From NCBI GenBank assembly GCA_014874485.1, contig JADBJK010000063.1, forward strand, positions 1 to 64,000: DNA of 64,000 nt, read 5' to 3'. This document shows, piece by piece, positions 51,182 through 59,904 of this stretch. A model generated the notes under the pieces. That model saw only the letters and a list, made by a program, of their open reading frames with translations. It ran no database searches and was not told the DNA's origin. Within the stretch, counting starts at the first letter, position 1. Every line of letters begins with the position of its first letter. This DNA is from Chloroflexota bacterium (GTDB lineage: Bacteria; Chloroflexota; Anaerolineae; DTLA01). A program made the position numbers and the translations under genes.

Positions 51182-52117
51182 ATGGCAACGAAACTGAACC
51201 TCAAAGAACTGTCCAAGCGCGAAGACCGGCTGGCCCCGGGACATCGCCTGTGCGCGGGGTGCGGCGCGGGCATCGTCGTGCGCCAGATTCTGGCCGCCAT
51301 TGACGAGCCTGTCGTCCTGTCCAATGCCACCGGCTGCCTGGAAGTGTCCACCACCATCTTCCCCTACACGTCCTGGCGCGTGCCCTGGATTCACAACGCC
51401 TTTGAGAACGCCGCGTCCACCATGAGCGGCGTGGAGACGGCCTACCGCGCGCTGGTGAAGCGGGGCAAGATTCCCGAGCAGAACGTGAAGTTCATCGCCT
51501 TCGGCGGCGACGGCGGCACGTATGACATCGGCATCCAGGCGCTGTCGGGCGCGTTGGAGCGCGGGCACAAGATGATGTACGTCTGCTACAACAACGAGGC
51601 GTACATGAACACCGGCATCCAGCGTTCCAGCGCCACGCCGCTGGGCGCGAACACGACGACGTCGCCCGCGGGCAAGGTCATCCCGGGCAAGATGCAGCCC
51701 CGCAAGGACCTGACGGCCATCTGCGCGGCGCACAACATCCCCTACGTGGCCCAGGCGTCGCCCCACAACTGGCGCGACCTGATGGAGAAGGCCCGCAAGG
51801 GCGTGGCCGCCGACGGCCCGGCGTTCCTGAACGTCCTGTCGTCCTGCAACCGCGGATGGCGGCATGACACGTCCACCACCGTGGAGGTCATGAAACTGGC
51901 GACGGAGACCTGCGTCTGGCCGCTGTACGAGGTGGAGAACGGCGTGTGGCGGCTGACCTACAAGCCCAAGGTCAAGAAGCCCGTTACCGAATGGCTGGAG
52001 GCCCAGGGCCGCTTCCGCCACCTGTTCCGCCCGGAGAATCAGTACATGATTGAGCGCATCCAGGCGGACGTGGACGAGAAGTGGGAGCGCCTGCTGAAAC
52101 TCTGCGGGGAAGCGTAG
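51182..52117 (+). CDS. porB: Pyruvate:ferredoxin oxidoreductase, beta subunit
   Basis: A 311-residue TPP-binding subunit. The TPP motif is FGGDGGTYDIGIQALSGALERGHKMMYVCYNNEAYMNTGIQRS (quoted in part; GDG...NN), and the cluster cysteines are in GHRLCAGCGAGI, NATGCLEV and the later SSCNRGW. Last gene of the operon, starting 18 bases after porA with GGAAAGGAG. A terminator stands about 210 bases downstream, after a repeat mosaic. Confidence 0.94.
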   Translation: MATKLNLKELSKREDRLAPGHRLCAGCGAGIVVRQILAAIDEPVVLSNATGCLEVSTTIFPYTSWRVPWIHNAFENAASTMSGVETAYRALVKRGKIPEQNVKFIAFGGDGGTYDIGIQALSGALERGHKMMYVCYNNEAYMNTGIQRSSATPLGANTTTSPAGKVIPGKMQPRKDLTAICAAHNIPYVAQASPHNWRDLMEKARKGVAADGPAFLNVLSSCNRGWRHDTSTTVEVMKLATETCVWPLYEVENGVWRLTYKPKVKKPVTEWLEAQGRFRHLFRPENQYMIERIQADVDEKWERLLKLCGEA

Positions 52118-52144
52118 CACTTTACCACGTTGATTCTTGGTGGC

Positions 52145-52300
52145 GTGTCATTGCGAGGGTGCGGAGCGCCCGTAGGGACAATTCATGAATTGTCCCTACT
52201 TCGCTTCGCTGTTGCTTCGCTCAGCATGACAGACGGGGCCTGGAATTGCTTCGCTTCGCTCGCAATGACAGACGGTTTTCTCCGCGGGGAAGCGTAGCCG
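52145..52300. repeat. Intergenic repeat mosaic
   Basis: Holds the tcattgcgagggtgcggagc module, the 28-nt palindrome (52172-52199) and ttgcttcgcttcgctcgcaa. No gene is supported. Confidence 0.8.
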
Positions 52301-52327
52301 CCCAACCGCGCGAATTGTCAACGAGAA

Positions 52328-52363
52328 GGGCCTGCACGGTTTTCTGATGCAGGCCCTTTTCTT
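52328..52363 (+). terminator. Rho-independent terminator downstream of porB
   Basis: GGGCCTGCA (52328-52336) pairs perfectly with TGCAGGCCC (52348-52356), followed by TTTTCTT. A textbook intrinsic terminator reading rightwards. Confidence 0.92.
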
Positions 52364-52367
52364 GCGC

Positions 52368-52396
52368 TTGACAGGTGCGCCCCGCCGCCGTATAGT
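52368..52396 (+). promoter_or_regulatory. Promoter reading toward upp
   Basis: TTGACA (52368-52373), 17 bases, TATAGT (52391-52396), directly after the porB terminator. The upp start is 395 bases away across repeats, so the transcript would have a long untranslated leader. Confidence 0.75.
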
Positions 52397-52429
52397 GGGC
52401 GCACCGACCTGGCGGGCGGCGGGCAGATT

Positions 52430-52735
52430 CACCGCATAGGCCGCGGAGAACGCAGAGGGGCGGGACTGCTTCGCTCGCGATGGCGTGAGCAGTTACGTGC
52501 GTCGCACGTGAACCCGCCAGGCCGCTCGCAACGGGGAGTAGGTGTCATTGCGAGGGGCGAAGCCCCGAAGCAATCTCGGCAGCCGTCATGCCGGGCCGAA
52601 GGGGGCGCGAGCGGCGGGCGGATTCACCGCAGAGACCGCGGAGAACGCAGAGGGGCGGGACTGCTTCGCTCGCGATGGCGTGAGCAGTTACGTGCGTCGC
52701 ACGTGAACCCGCCAGGCCGCTTGCAATGGCAGGGG
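52430..52735. repeat. Duplicated repeat block before upp
   Basis: A block of about 90 bases (gattcaccgc, ggagaacgcagaggggcggg, actgcttcgctcgcgatggc, gtgagcagttacgtgcgtcg) occurs at 52430-52520 and 52620-52722, separated by tcattgcgaggggcgaagcc. No gene is supported. Confidence 0.85.
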
Positions 52736-52790
52736 GAAGTGTGGCCTGAAATCCAGTGCCCGACAGACTCTTTCGGAGGTCCAATCACGC

Positions 52791-53414
52791 ATGCAGGTCT
52801 TTGCATCCAAACATCCGCTCATCCAACACAAACTGACGCTCTTGCGCGACAAGCGCACCGAGCCCAAGAAGTTCCGCGAGTTGGTGCGCGAGATCGCCAT
52901 CCTGCTGGCCTACGAGGCCACGGCCGATCTGGCCCTGAAGCCCGCCCAGGTTGAGACGCCGCTGGCCCCGTACAACGGCGCGCAACTGGCCGAGAAGATC
53001 GGCCTCGTGCCCATCCTGCGGGCGGGGCTGGCGATGGTGGAGGGCATCTGGGAGATGATGCCGTCGGCCGAGGTGTGGCACATCGGCCTGTACCGCGACG
53101 AGCGGACGCTGCGGCCCGTGGAGTACTACAACCGCCTGCCCGTGGACCCGACGGTGCAGGTGTGCCTCATCCTGGACCCCATGCTGGCGACGGGCGGTTC
53201 GGCGGTGGCGACGGCCGACATCCTGAAGCGCTGGGGGGCCAAGCGCATCAAGTTCGTGGGCATCATCGCCGCGCCCGAAGGGATTGAGCGGCTCAGCACC
53301 GCCCACCCAGACATCCCCATCCACGTGGCGGCCATAGACGAGCGGCTGAACGAGCGCGGCTACATCGTGCCTGGGCTGGGCGACGCGGGCGACCGACAGT
53401 TTGGGACGGGGTAG
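52791..53414 (+). CDS. upp: Uracil phosphoribosyltransferase
   Basis: A 207-residue cytoplasmic salvage enzyme forming UMP from uracil and PRPP. The N-terminal [33 protein letters not shown], the PRPP loop [13 protein letters not shown] and the C-terminal [16 protein letters not shown] are diagnostic, and length is normal. Starts after TTTCGGAGG. Followed by a lipid-linked sugar transferase gene at three bases. Confidence 0.96.
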   Translation: MQVFASKHPLIQHKLTLLRDKRTEPKKFRELVREIAILLAYEATADLALKPAQVETPLAPYNGAQLAEKIGLVPILRAGLAMVEGIWEMMPSAEVWHIGLYRDERTLRPVEYYNRLPVDPTVQVCLILDPMLATGGSAVATADILKRWGAKRIKFVGIIAAPEGIERLSTAHPDIPIHVAAIDERLNERGYIVPGLGDAGDRQFGTG

Positions 53415-53417
53415 GGA

Positions 53418-54461
53418 ATGGCGTTTGCGTTGGTGTTTGCGGCCTCGTTTCTGGTGTCGCTGGCGCTGACGCCGCTGGCGGGGCGGCTGGGCCTGCGCCT
53501 GGGCATCGCCGACGTGCCTGGCGGGCGGCGCAAGCACGTGGGCCGCGTGTCGCGCCTGGGTGGCGTGGCGCTGTTCGCCGCGTTCATGACGGGCATCCTC
53601 GTCATGCACCTGCTGCCCGAGGGCGTCCGCCCCGCCACCAACGACCCGAACGAGGCTACCCGCCTGCTGGGGGTGCTCCTCGGCAGCGTCTTCGTCTTCG
53701 CGGCGGGCATCTGGGACGACGCCCGCGAACTCCCCTCGTGGCCGCAGTTTGTGGTGCAGGCGGCCGCGGCGGGGATCGCCATGCTGTTCCTCATCTTCAT
53801 TGAGGTCGTCAACAACCCGCTGACCAATCGGCAAATCTGGTTCCCCTGGTACATCACCGTTCCCCTGACGCTGTTCTGGATCATGGGCGCGATGAACACG
53901 GTCAACTTCCTGGACGGGCTGGACGGCCTGGCGGCTGGGGTTACGGCCATCGCCGCGCTGGTGCTCACCGTCCACATGGTGCGGGAGGGGCAGCACAGCG
54001 TGGCGCTCCTGCCCCTGGCGTTGCTGGGGAGCACGCTGGGGTTCCTGCCGTACAACTTCCACCCAGCGCGGGTGTTCATGGGCAGCGGCGGGTCCTACTT
54101 CCTGGGGTTCGCGCTGGGCACGCTGTCCATCGTGGCGGGGGGCAAGGTGGCGACGCTCCTGCTGGTGCTGGGCATTCCCATCATGGACGTGGCGTGGCAG
54201 ATGGTGTCGCGCATTCGGCGGGGGCAGCCCATCGGCCAGGGCGACCGAGGGCATTTGCACTTCCGCCTGGCCGACATGGGGTGGTCGCAGCGGCGCATCG
54301 TGCTGGCGTACTACGCCTTCTGCGCGCTGTTCGGCGGGATGGCGCTGCTCATCTCCACGCGGCTGTACAAACTCATCGCGCTTGTGGCTCTGGCGGGGCT
54401 GGTGGCGGGGGTATTCGTGTGGGCTTCGCGGCGCGGCGGGGCGGCGGGCGCAGGCTCGTAG
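53418..54461 (+). CDS. Polyprenyl-phosphate N-acetylhexosamine-1-phosphate transferase (WecA/TagO/MraY family)
   Basis: A 347-residue integral membrane enzyme with about ten to eleven hydrophobic segments. The Mg-nucleotide motifs are GVWDDA-like GIWDDARELP, NTVNFLDGLDGLAAG and GDRGHLHFRLADMGWSQ (family HxHH-type loop). It starts glycan assembly on undecaprenyl phosphate, which UppP at 61144-61947 regenerates. WecA/TagO assignment is favoured over MraY by the C-terminal loop. Confidence 0.92.
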   Translation: MAFALVFAASFLVSLALTPLAGRLGLRLGIADVPGGRRKHVGRVSRLGGVALFAAFMTGILVMHLLPEGVRPATNDPNEATRLLGVLLGSVFVFAAGIWDDARELPSWPQFVVQAAAAGIAMLFLIFIEVVNNPLTNRQIWFPWYITVPLTLFWIMGAMNTVNFLDGLDGLAAGVTAIAALVLTVHMVREGQHSVALLPLALLGSTLGFLPYNFHPARVFMGSGGSYFLGFALGTLSIVAGGKVATLLLVLGIPIMDVAWQMVSRIRRGQPIGQGDRGHLHFRLADMGWSQRRIVLAYYAFCALFGGMALLISTRLYKLIALVALAGLVAGVFVWASRRGGAAGAGS

Positions 54462-54512
54462 CGCCGCACTCATTGCGTCGCCGTTTACATAACAAGAATT
54501 CGGAGGGCAAGC

Positions 54513-55316
54513 ATGGAGACCACACGACCCAATCTGGTGCGGCGCTACCCTGTGGCCGCGTTCTACGTGCTGGCTTTCGTTATCTCCTGGCTCGGCTGGT
54601 TCCCCCAGACGCTGCACGCCCGCGGCATATTCCCCTTTGACAGCCCCCTGTTCGCGCTGCTCGGTGGCGCGGGGCCTACGCTGGCCGCCGTCCTCGTGAT
54701 TTGGGCGCTCAAGGGCAAGGATGGCCCGCGCGAGTTGTTCGCGCCGCTGGCCTGGTGGCGGGCTTCGTGGGGCTGGTGGGCGTTCGCGTTCCTGGGCTGG
54801 TTCGGCATCGCGGCGGTGGCGCTGGGGGTGGGCGCGCTGTTCGGCGAGCAGTTTGACGCGGTACTGCGCTTCAACTGGGCTGCCCTGCCCGCCATCTTCG
54901 TTACGATGCTCCTGTCCAACGTCTGGGAGGAGATCGGCTGGCGTGGGTTCGCGCTGCCGCGCCTGCAGGAGCGGTACGGCGACCTGGCGATCGCCGTCAT
55001 CATGGGCCTGCTGTGGAGCCTGTGGCATCTGCCCCTGTACCTGAATCCCACCTCGCCCATGTCGCAACTGCCCTGGGTGGGCGATGTGGTGTTCAGCGTT
55101 GCGCTGACGGTGATCTACACGTGGCTGTACAACGGCACGGGCCGCAGCCTGCTGTTCGTGAGTGTGCTCCATGCCATGTCCAACACGGTGGCCTTCGCGC
55201 TGGCCGAGTCGGGGGCCTTCTCGTCATCCTACGGGTTCGTCGTGGGGGTTACGGCGGCCGTGGCAGCGGCCATCGTCCTGGCGTGCGGGCCGCGGCGGTT
55301 CCGCAGGGCGGGCTAG
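54513..55316 (+). CDS. CPBP-family intramembrane metalloprotease
   Basis: A 267-residue protein with about seven to eight hydrophobic segments. The Abi/CAAX motifs are EEIGWRGFALPRLQERYG (EExxxR), WSLWHLPLYL (FxxxH type) and a later HAMSNTVAFAL (HxxxN/D). Bacterial members cleave membrane peptides or confer self-immunity; none is linked here. Starts after CGGAGGGCAAGC, 51 bases beyond the transferase gene. Confidence 0.9.
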   Translation: METTRPNLVRRYPVAAFYVLAFVISWLGWFPQTLHARGIFPFDSPLFALLGGAGPTLAAVLVIWALKGKDGPRELFAPLAWWRASWGWWAFAFLGWFGIAAVALGVGALFGEQFDAVLRFNWAALPAIFVTMLLSNVWEEIGWRGFALPRLQERYGDLAIAVIMGLLWSLWHLPLYLNPTSPMSQLPWVGDVVFSVALTVIYTWLYNGTGRSLLFVSVLHAMSNTVAFALAESGAFSSSYGFVVGVTAAVAAAIVLACGPRRFRRAG

Positions 55317-55334
55317 GCGGAGCGGCAGAGACCG

Positions 55335-55362
55335 TTGACGCCTCGCGGGGCCATCGTACAAT
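55335..55362 (+). promoter_or_regulatory. Orphan plus-strand promoter facing the end of the secreted hydrolase gene
   Basis: TTGACG (55335-55340), 16 bases, TACAAT (55357-55362). Downstream is only the 3' end of a minus-strand gene, so any transcript would be antisense to it or a small RNA. A frame at 55380 with GGGAGAGG upstream is wholly antisense and not credible as protein. Confidence 0.45.
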
Positions 55363-55401
55363 GGGCACAGCGGGAGAGGATGTCCGCCGCCCCGCCGACC
55401 C

Positions 55402-58131
55402 CTACCGCACTACCATCGGCACCCACAATCGGTAGGGCGGCTTCGGGGTCGGGCTCGGCGTTGGGCTGGGCGTCGGGGTCGGCGGCGTGCCCACGCTCAC
55501 CTGGTCTATGAACGCCACGGTGGGCCGCTGCGACGAGTCCTGCCAGACGTTCAGAATCAACTGCACCGTGCGCCCGCGCCACGGCGACAGGTCATAGGTG
55601 AACAGTTGCCAGCCTGGAGTCGTCTGCCATACGGTGCGCGGCGGCATGGGCTCGTAGCGTGTCGTGCCGTCAATGAGCAGCACCTCCAGCCAGTCGTGGC
55701 CGGGCTCGCTCTCCAGCGTTGCCACCTGATACATGAGCGACAGGTACACCGGCGCTTGCGTCTGGGGGATGGCGATGCTCTGGCTCACGGTGGAGTTGCC
55801 GCCGCCGCCTAGTTCCGGCTGGCCCACGAAGTCCCGGCCCAGCGCCAGCGAGCGCAATCCTGCGAAGCCGGCCGTGTGCACCTGGGGCGGGGTGCTCCCG
55901 CCGGGAGTCCAGCCTTCCAGCCCCGCCTCAAAATCTCCGTTGCTGACCAGGTTCACCGCGGGCGCAAGCCAAACGTCAAATCCCGTCGCGCTCCCCTCTA
56001 GCCGCAGGTGTCGCGGCGACCAGGGGCTGTACCCGGGCGCGTAGCCGAGCAGGCCGTAGTCGCCCTTGGGAAGCCCCGCCACCTGCCACCGGCCCGACTC
56101 GTCGGCGGCCAGCGTGGTGGGCATACCCCAGGCGTTGGTGATGACGATGTTCGCGCCGGGCACCGGCGTGCCCAGCGGGTTCAGGACCTGGCCGCTGATC
56201 ACGGTGCTGGCGATTGGCGTAGGCGTGGGGGTTGCCGTCGGCCGGGGAGTGGCCGTCGGTGTGCTGGGCAGCGCGACGACGGTCTCCGTCTGCGGGGCGC
56301 GGGGCGTTGCGCCCGCGTTCCCGGCGCGATCCACCCCGCGCGCGGCGAAGCCGTAGGAATGGCCGGGGACGCCGGTGTACGTCGCCGAGGTCGCCTGCGT
56401 GCCTTGCAGCCACAGCAGCATCGGCCCGCCGTCCACCGATACGAACACGTCGTATGCGGCGACGCCCGACCCCTCATCCGTCCCCTGCCACGCGACGGTG
56501 AAACTCGCGGGGCTGTACAGCGGCAGGCTCTGCATGGTAACGACCGGCGGCGTCGTGTCCCGCTCCACCAGAATCAGCGGCCGCCCGCCGATCATGTACG
56601 TGGTGCGGTCGGGCAGGTTGCGATTGGTGGCCGCGGGGAGCATCACCGTGTACATGCCGTTCGCCGGGGTCAGCGGCTGGGCGGCGCCATCCTGGCCCAG
56701 CGCCATCGCCTGGGTGCCCACCGCGCCCACCTGCACCACGACGGGCGAGCCGCGCGTGGCCCACAGGAAGAGCACGCGCTCGCGCGTGTCGGGGCGGTAG
56801 TAGGCGATCTCCTCGTGGTCGCCCTGGGCGTTGCGCCGCCACAGGGGAATCGCCCCGTTGAGGTAGGTCGCCGCCAACTGGTATGCTACGTACGACGGGC
56901 GCGGCGAATTGGGCGACGCGTGGCTGCGGAAACAGATGGCATCGGCGGGGTTTCGGTACAGGCCGTAGGCGTCGCCCACGTCGTTGGTGCCCGCGGGGCT
57001 GTTCCCGCAGTCGTCGTACAGTTGGAAGTGGAAGATGCGCTCGGCCCCCGCGAAGAACCCGTAGGCGTAGTTCTGGATGACGTAGGCCGCCTGTTCTTCC
57101 ATGGTGGCGCGGTACAGGCTGGTGGGGTCCCACGTGGGGCCGGGGTAGTCGTTCCAGACGGGCACGCCGCTCTCGTTGATCCAGATGGGTTTCGCTCCCA
57201 GTCCGTACTTCTGCAGCAGCGTGCGGACGCGCCGCACCTGGTAGTACGTCTCGTAGGACGTGCTGTAGATGTGCAGGGGCAGCACGTCAAAGTACCAGCC
57301 GTTGGCGTCGCGCTGCGATTGCGCGGCGTCGGACTTCATGACGCTCAGCAGGTTCTCCAGCCAGTTGGGGGTGATGTAGATGGCCAGGCCGCCCAACAGC
57401 ACCGTGCACTCGGGGTCGGCGAACTTGGCGGCGATGTAGGCCACCTTGAGCAGGCGGTAGTAGTCCTGCACCGAGCCGTTCCAGAACAGGTTGTAGTCCG
57501 GCTCGTTCCAAATCTCCCAGTGGCGAATGCGCGGGGTGTAGCGGGACACCGCCGCGTACACGAACCGCGCCCACGGGTTGGCGGGGTTGATGGTCTTCCC
57601 CGGCGCGGGGGTGTCGGTGCCATCGCTGAAGATGGGCTGGTACAGGTTGCGGGGCGCGGAACTGGCCGGGCTGACGGGCGGGCGTTCGGCAGCGCCGGAC
57701 AGGGGGAGTGGCCGCTTGCCCACCTGCGGCAACGGGACGCCGCTCTGGCCCGCCGTGGCGTACTGAGCAGGCGTGCCCAGCAGGATGGCGTTGGTGCGCA
57801 GGCCGTTGGCCTGGTCGCTGGCGATGGCCCGGTCCACGGCGCTCCAGTCAAACACGCCGCTCGCCGTCTCCACGTTGCCCCAGTAGATGGGCCAGCGGGT
57901 CCAGGCCGCGCCCGCGGCGATGGCTTTGGCGTAGCGTCCGGCATCCGCCGGAGCCTCGGGGGAACTGACGAAGCAGAGGCCGAAGCGGTCGTTGAGCGGC
58001 ACCGTCTGGCCGATGACTTCATCCGGCTCGGGTGGACGGAACGCGCCCACCGACGCCGGGCTGGGCACCTGCGACAGGGCCAAGCAGACGACGACGTACA
58101 GGAGCCCCAACCGCAACCGACGCGATGCCAT
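55402..58131 (-). CDS. Large secreted glycoside-hydrolase-like protein
   Basis: A 909-residue exported protein. A signal peptide fills about residues 1-30. A TIM-barrel of clan GH-A type follows: acid/base Asn-Glu at 209-210 in HWEIWNEPDYN and a likely nucleophile Glu320 in PIWINESGVP, resembling GH39/GH5. Then comes an Ig-like domain with SGVAAYDVFVSVDGG, a Thr/Pro linker, a carboxypeptidase-regulatory-like domain (ISGQVLNPLGTPVPGANIVI), a jelly-roll, CBM-like domain (NLVSNGDFEAGLEGWTPG), a second linker and the tail YRLWVPMVVR. The start at 58131 follows GGGGAAGGG. The glycan target is unknown; the tail suggests surface sorting. Confidence 0.85.
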   Translation of the reverse strand: MASRRLRLGLLYVVVCLALSQVPSPASVGAFRPPEPDEVIGQTVPLNDRFGLCFVSSPEAPADAGRYAKAIAAGAAWTRWPIYWGNVETASGVFDWSAVDRAIASDQANGLRTNAILLGTPAQYATAGQSGVPLPQVGKRPLPLSGAAERPPVSPASSAPRNLYQPIFSDGTDTPAPGKTINPANPWARFVYAAVSRYTPRIRHWEIWNEPDYNLFWNGSVQDYYRLLKVAYIAAKFADPECTVLLGGLAIYITPNWLENLLSVMKSDAAQSQRDANGWYFDVLPLHIYSTSYETYYQVRRVRTLLQKYGLGAKPIWINESGVPVWNDYPGPTWDPTSLYRATMEEQAAYVIQNYAYGFFAGAERIFHFQLYDDCGNSPAGTNDVGDAYGLYRNPADAICFRSHASPNSPRPSYVAYQLAATYLNGAIPLWRRNAQGDHEEIAYYRPDTRERVLFLWATRGSPVVVQVGAVGTQAMALGQDGAAQPLTPANGMYTVMLPAATNRNLPDRTTYMIGGRPLILVERDTTPPVVTMQSLPLYSPASFTVAWQGTDEGSGVAAYDVFVSVDGGPMLLWLQGTQATSATYTGVPGHSYGFAARGVDRAGNAGATPRAPQTETVVALPSTPTATPRPTATPTPTPIASTVISGQVLNPLGTPVPGANIVITNAWGMPTTLAADESGRWQVAGLPKGDYGLLGYAPGYSPWSPRHLRLEGSATGFDVWLAPAVNLVSNGDFEAGLEGWTPGGSTPPQVHTAGFAGLRSLALGRDFVGQPELGGGGNSTVSQSIAIPQTQAPVYLSLMYQVATLESEPGHDWLEVLLIDGTTRYEPMPPRTVWQTTPGWQLFTYDLSPWRGRTVQLILNVWQDSSQRPTVAFIDQVSVGTPPTPTPSPTPSPTPKPPYRLWVPMVVR

Positions 58132-58156
58132 GTGCCCTTCCCCGCTCTCCCCTGGA

Positions 58157-58645
58157 CTAGAACTCCACGGGCTTGGCCTCGTGGGTTTCCGTATCGTACA
58201 ACGCAAGACTCGGCTTTCCGAAACGGCCCATCACCTCGCCCGGGTTGAGCACAAGGGTGCGTCCCTCCCACCCGAGGACGGCCTTGTGCGTGTGGCCGAA
58301 GAAGACGGCGTCGTACCGGCCCGACGGCGCGACCGCTGCCGCGATGTGCGGGTAGTGGGTCAGCGCGACTTTGCGCCCGCCCAGTTCCAACTCGGCGAGG
58401 CCGTCCGTGTACAGGTGGACGCGCCCGCTCTCTGCCGCCACGCGGATCAGGAGCGCCACGTCGCCGTCATTGTTGCCCTGCATGGCGTGGATGGGGCCTG
58501 CGAACCCATCGGCCAGCATCTTCAGCGAGAACGGCGCGCACAGGTCGCCGCAGAACAGGAGCACATCGGCCCCCTGGACAAGCCGCAGCGCCTTCTCCAG
58601 ATTCCAGATGTTGTCGTGGCTGTCGGACATGATCGCGATTTTCAT
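58157..58645 (-). CDS. YfcE/MJ0936-type metallophosphoesterase
   Basis: A 162-residue phosphodiesterase. Metal motifs are MSDSHDNIWNL, CGDLCAP, GNNDGD, THYPH and GHTHKA, in canonical order. Family members hydrolyse phosphodiesters in vitro; physiological targets are mostly unknown. The ATG at 58645 follows GCAGGAGG. It lies 25 bases before the secreted hydrolase gene, so the two are probably co-transcribed. Confidence 0.92.
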   Translation of the reverse strand: MKIAIMSDSHDNIWNLEKALRLVQGADVLLFCGDLCAPFSLKMLADGFAGPIHAMQGNNDGDVALLIRVAAESGRVHLYTDGLAELELGGRKVALTHYPHIAAAVAPSGRYDAVFFGHTHKAVLGWEGRTLVLNPGEVMGRFGKPSLALYDTETHEAKPVEF

Positions 58646-58762
58646 GGGAACCTCCTGCAACCCGAAAGTTGCAGAGAGTATAACACAACTGCGCGGTATT
58701 GACAGGGGACACTGTGCAAATTGCGGGCCAAATCCGCGGGCGATTTTCTCTGCGGTCAAGTC

Positions 58763-59686
58763 CTACGCGCCCGGCCTCACGCCCAGAATCCGCGCCATCA
58801 TCTGCGGGTCGTCGCGCAGAAGCCCCGAAGCGGGTAGCCGCTGAACCAGCAGGGCGAGGTTCGGGTCGCGGGCAAACACGTCCTGGAAGATGGGCAGCGC
58901 CTCGTCCACGCGCCCCATGTCGGCCAGCGTTACGGCGTGCCAGAAGGGGAGTTCGGCGATGTCGGGCACCATCTCGGCGGCGGCGCGGTATTCGCGCAGG
59001 GCGGCCTCCACGTCGCCCTTGCCGAGCAGTTCGTCGCCCAGGTTCATGCGGCGGTAGGCGCGGTGCACGGTGAGAAGGCGGCGCAGTTCGGCGATGGGCG
59101 TCGGGTGGTCTTCCACCCGCAACTCCACCACCACGTCATCCCAGGGCCTCGCGCTGGCCTGCGCCGGCACGATGAGCATGGCGGCGCTCTGCTGGCCGCG
59201 GACGTCGCCGCCTGCATCCTGCGCGGCCTCCAGCGCCCGGACAAGCCGCTCGGCCAGGTCGCCCGTCGCCGCGCGGTACGCCTCGTACATCGCCGGCCAC
59301 ACGCGGTCGTTCAGCATCATGTTCGCCTGGACCGAGAAGCCGTCGCCGGTCAGGTGGCCCGCTTCGGCGATGCAGCGCGCGCCCGTGTGCGCCGCCACGC
59401 GCCCCTGCGCATCCACCATCGCTACCTGGCGCAGTTCGCGGCCCTCGTCTTCGGCCAGCAGCGCGGCCAGCGCCTCGGGCGCGGACTTGCCCTGCGCCAT
59501 CAGGTCCAGTCCGCGGGGACCGTAGGCCACTTCCACCAGCGACTGGGTGGCGACCGCGCCGACACCTGCCCTGGCCCACGCCACCAGCCTGCCCACACCG
59601 AACCAGTGGGATTGCACCGCGACGCCCATCTCGCCGGTGGCGGGGTCGCGGGCGACAATGGAGAAAGTATGCGTGCGAGTTGTCAT
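58763..59686 (-). CDS. DUF1028 (Ntn-hydrolase-like) protein with C-terminal TPR
   Basis: A 307-residue protein. Residues 1 to about 220 are DUF1028: HTFSIVARDPATGEMGVAVQS, ATQSLVEVAYGPRGLDLMAQG and GFSVQANMMLN are typical of this Ntn-hydrolase-fold family. The C-terminal 90 residues have TPR-like helices (GDVEAALREYRAAAEMVPDI, LADMGRVDEALPIFQDVF). The start at 59686 begins the domain; the frame is open upstream but crosses the promoter. Function unknown; an amidase-type activity is often guessed. Confidence 0.85.
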   Translation of the reverse strand: MTTRTHTFSIVARDPATGEMGVAVQSHWFGVGRLVAWARAGVGAVATQSLVEVAYGPRGLDLMAQGKSAPEALAALLAEDEGRELRQVAMVDAQGRVAAHTGARCIAEAGHLTGDGFSVQANMMLNDRVWPAMYEAYRAATGDLAERLVRALEAAQDAGGDVRGQQSAAMLIVPAQASARPWDDVVVELRVEDHPTPIAELRRLLTVHRAYRRMNLGDELLGKGDVEAALREYRAAAEMVPDIAELPFWHAVTLADMGRVDEALPIFQDVFARDPNLALLVQRLPASGLLRDDPQMMARILGVRPGA

Positions 59687-59716
59687 CGTCCACCTGCCTG
59701 CGTGAGATTTGGCGAC

Positions 59717-59745
59717 ATTGTACCATTCGCCGCGCCGACGCGCAA
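59717..59745 (-). promoter_or_regulatory. Promoter of the DUF1028 gene
   Basis: Minus strand TTGCGC (59745-59740), 17 bases, TACAAT (59722-59717), about 30 bases before the ATG at 59686. Confidence 0.7.
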
Positions 59746-59747
59746 CG

Positions 59748-59777
59748 TTTCGCGCCGCGGGCGCATTGTGATATAAT
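59748..59777 (+). promoter_or_regulatory. Possible promoter of tgt
   Basis: TATAAT at 59772-59777 with a poor -35 (TTTCGC, 59748-59753) at 18 bases. The leader to the ATG at 59905 has a repeat-like inverted pair, gccgttagcctgtgg with ccaaaggctaacggc, that can form a long stem. Confidence 0.5.
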
Positions 59778-59904
59778 CCCGCGCGAGCAGCCGTTAGCCT
59801 GTGGCTATCAGCCTTCGGCCCACAGGGCAACTGCCCCTCGCTGGCGACACAGGAGCATCGCGCCATGGGCCAAAGGCTAACGGCCAAAAGCCAGAGGCCA
59901 ATCC

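Noticed and set aside
56008-58248. A 746-codon open frame antisense to the secreted hydrolase
   Set aside because: Shadow of the real gene on the minus strand; very rich in Arg, Gly and Val with no domain pattern.
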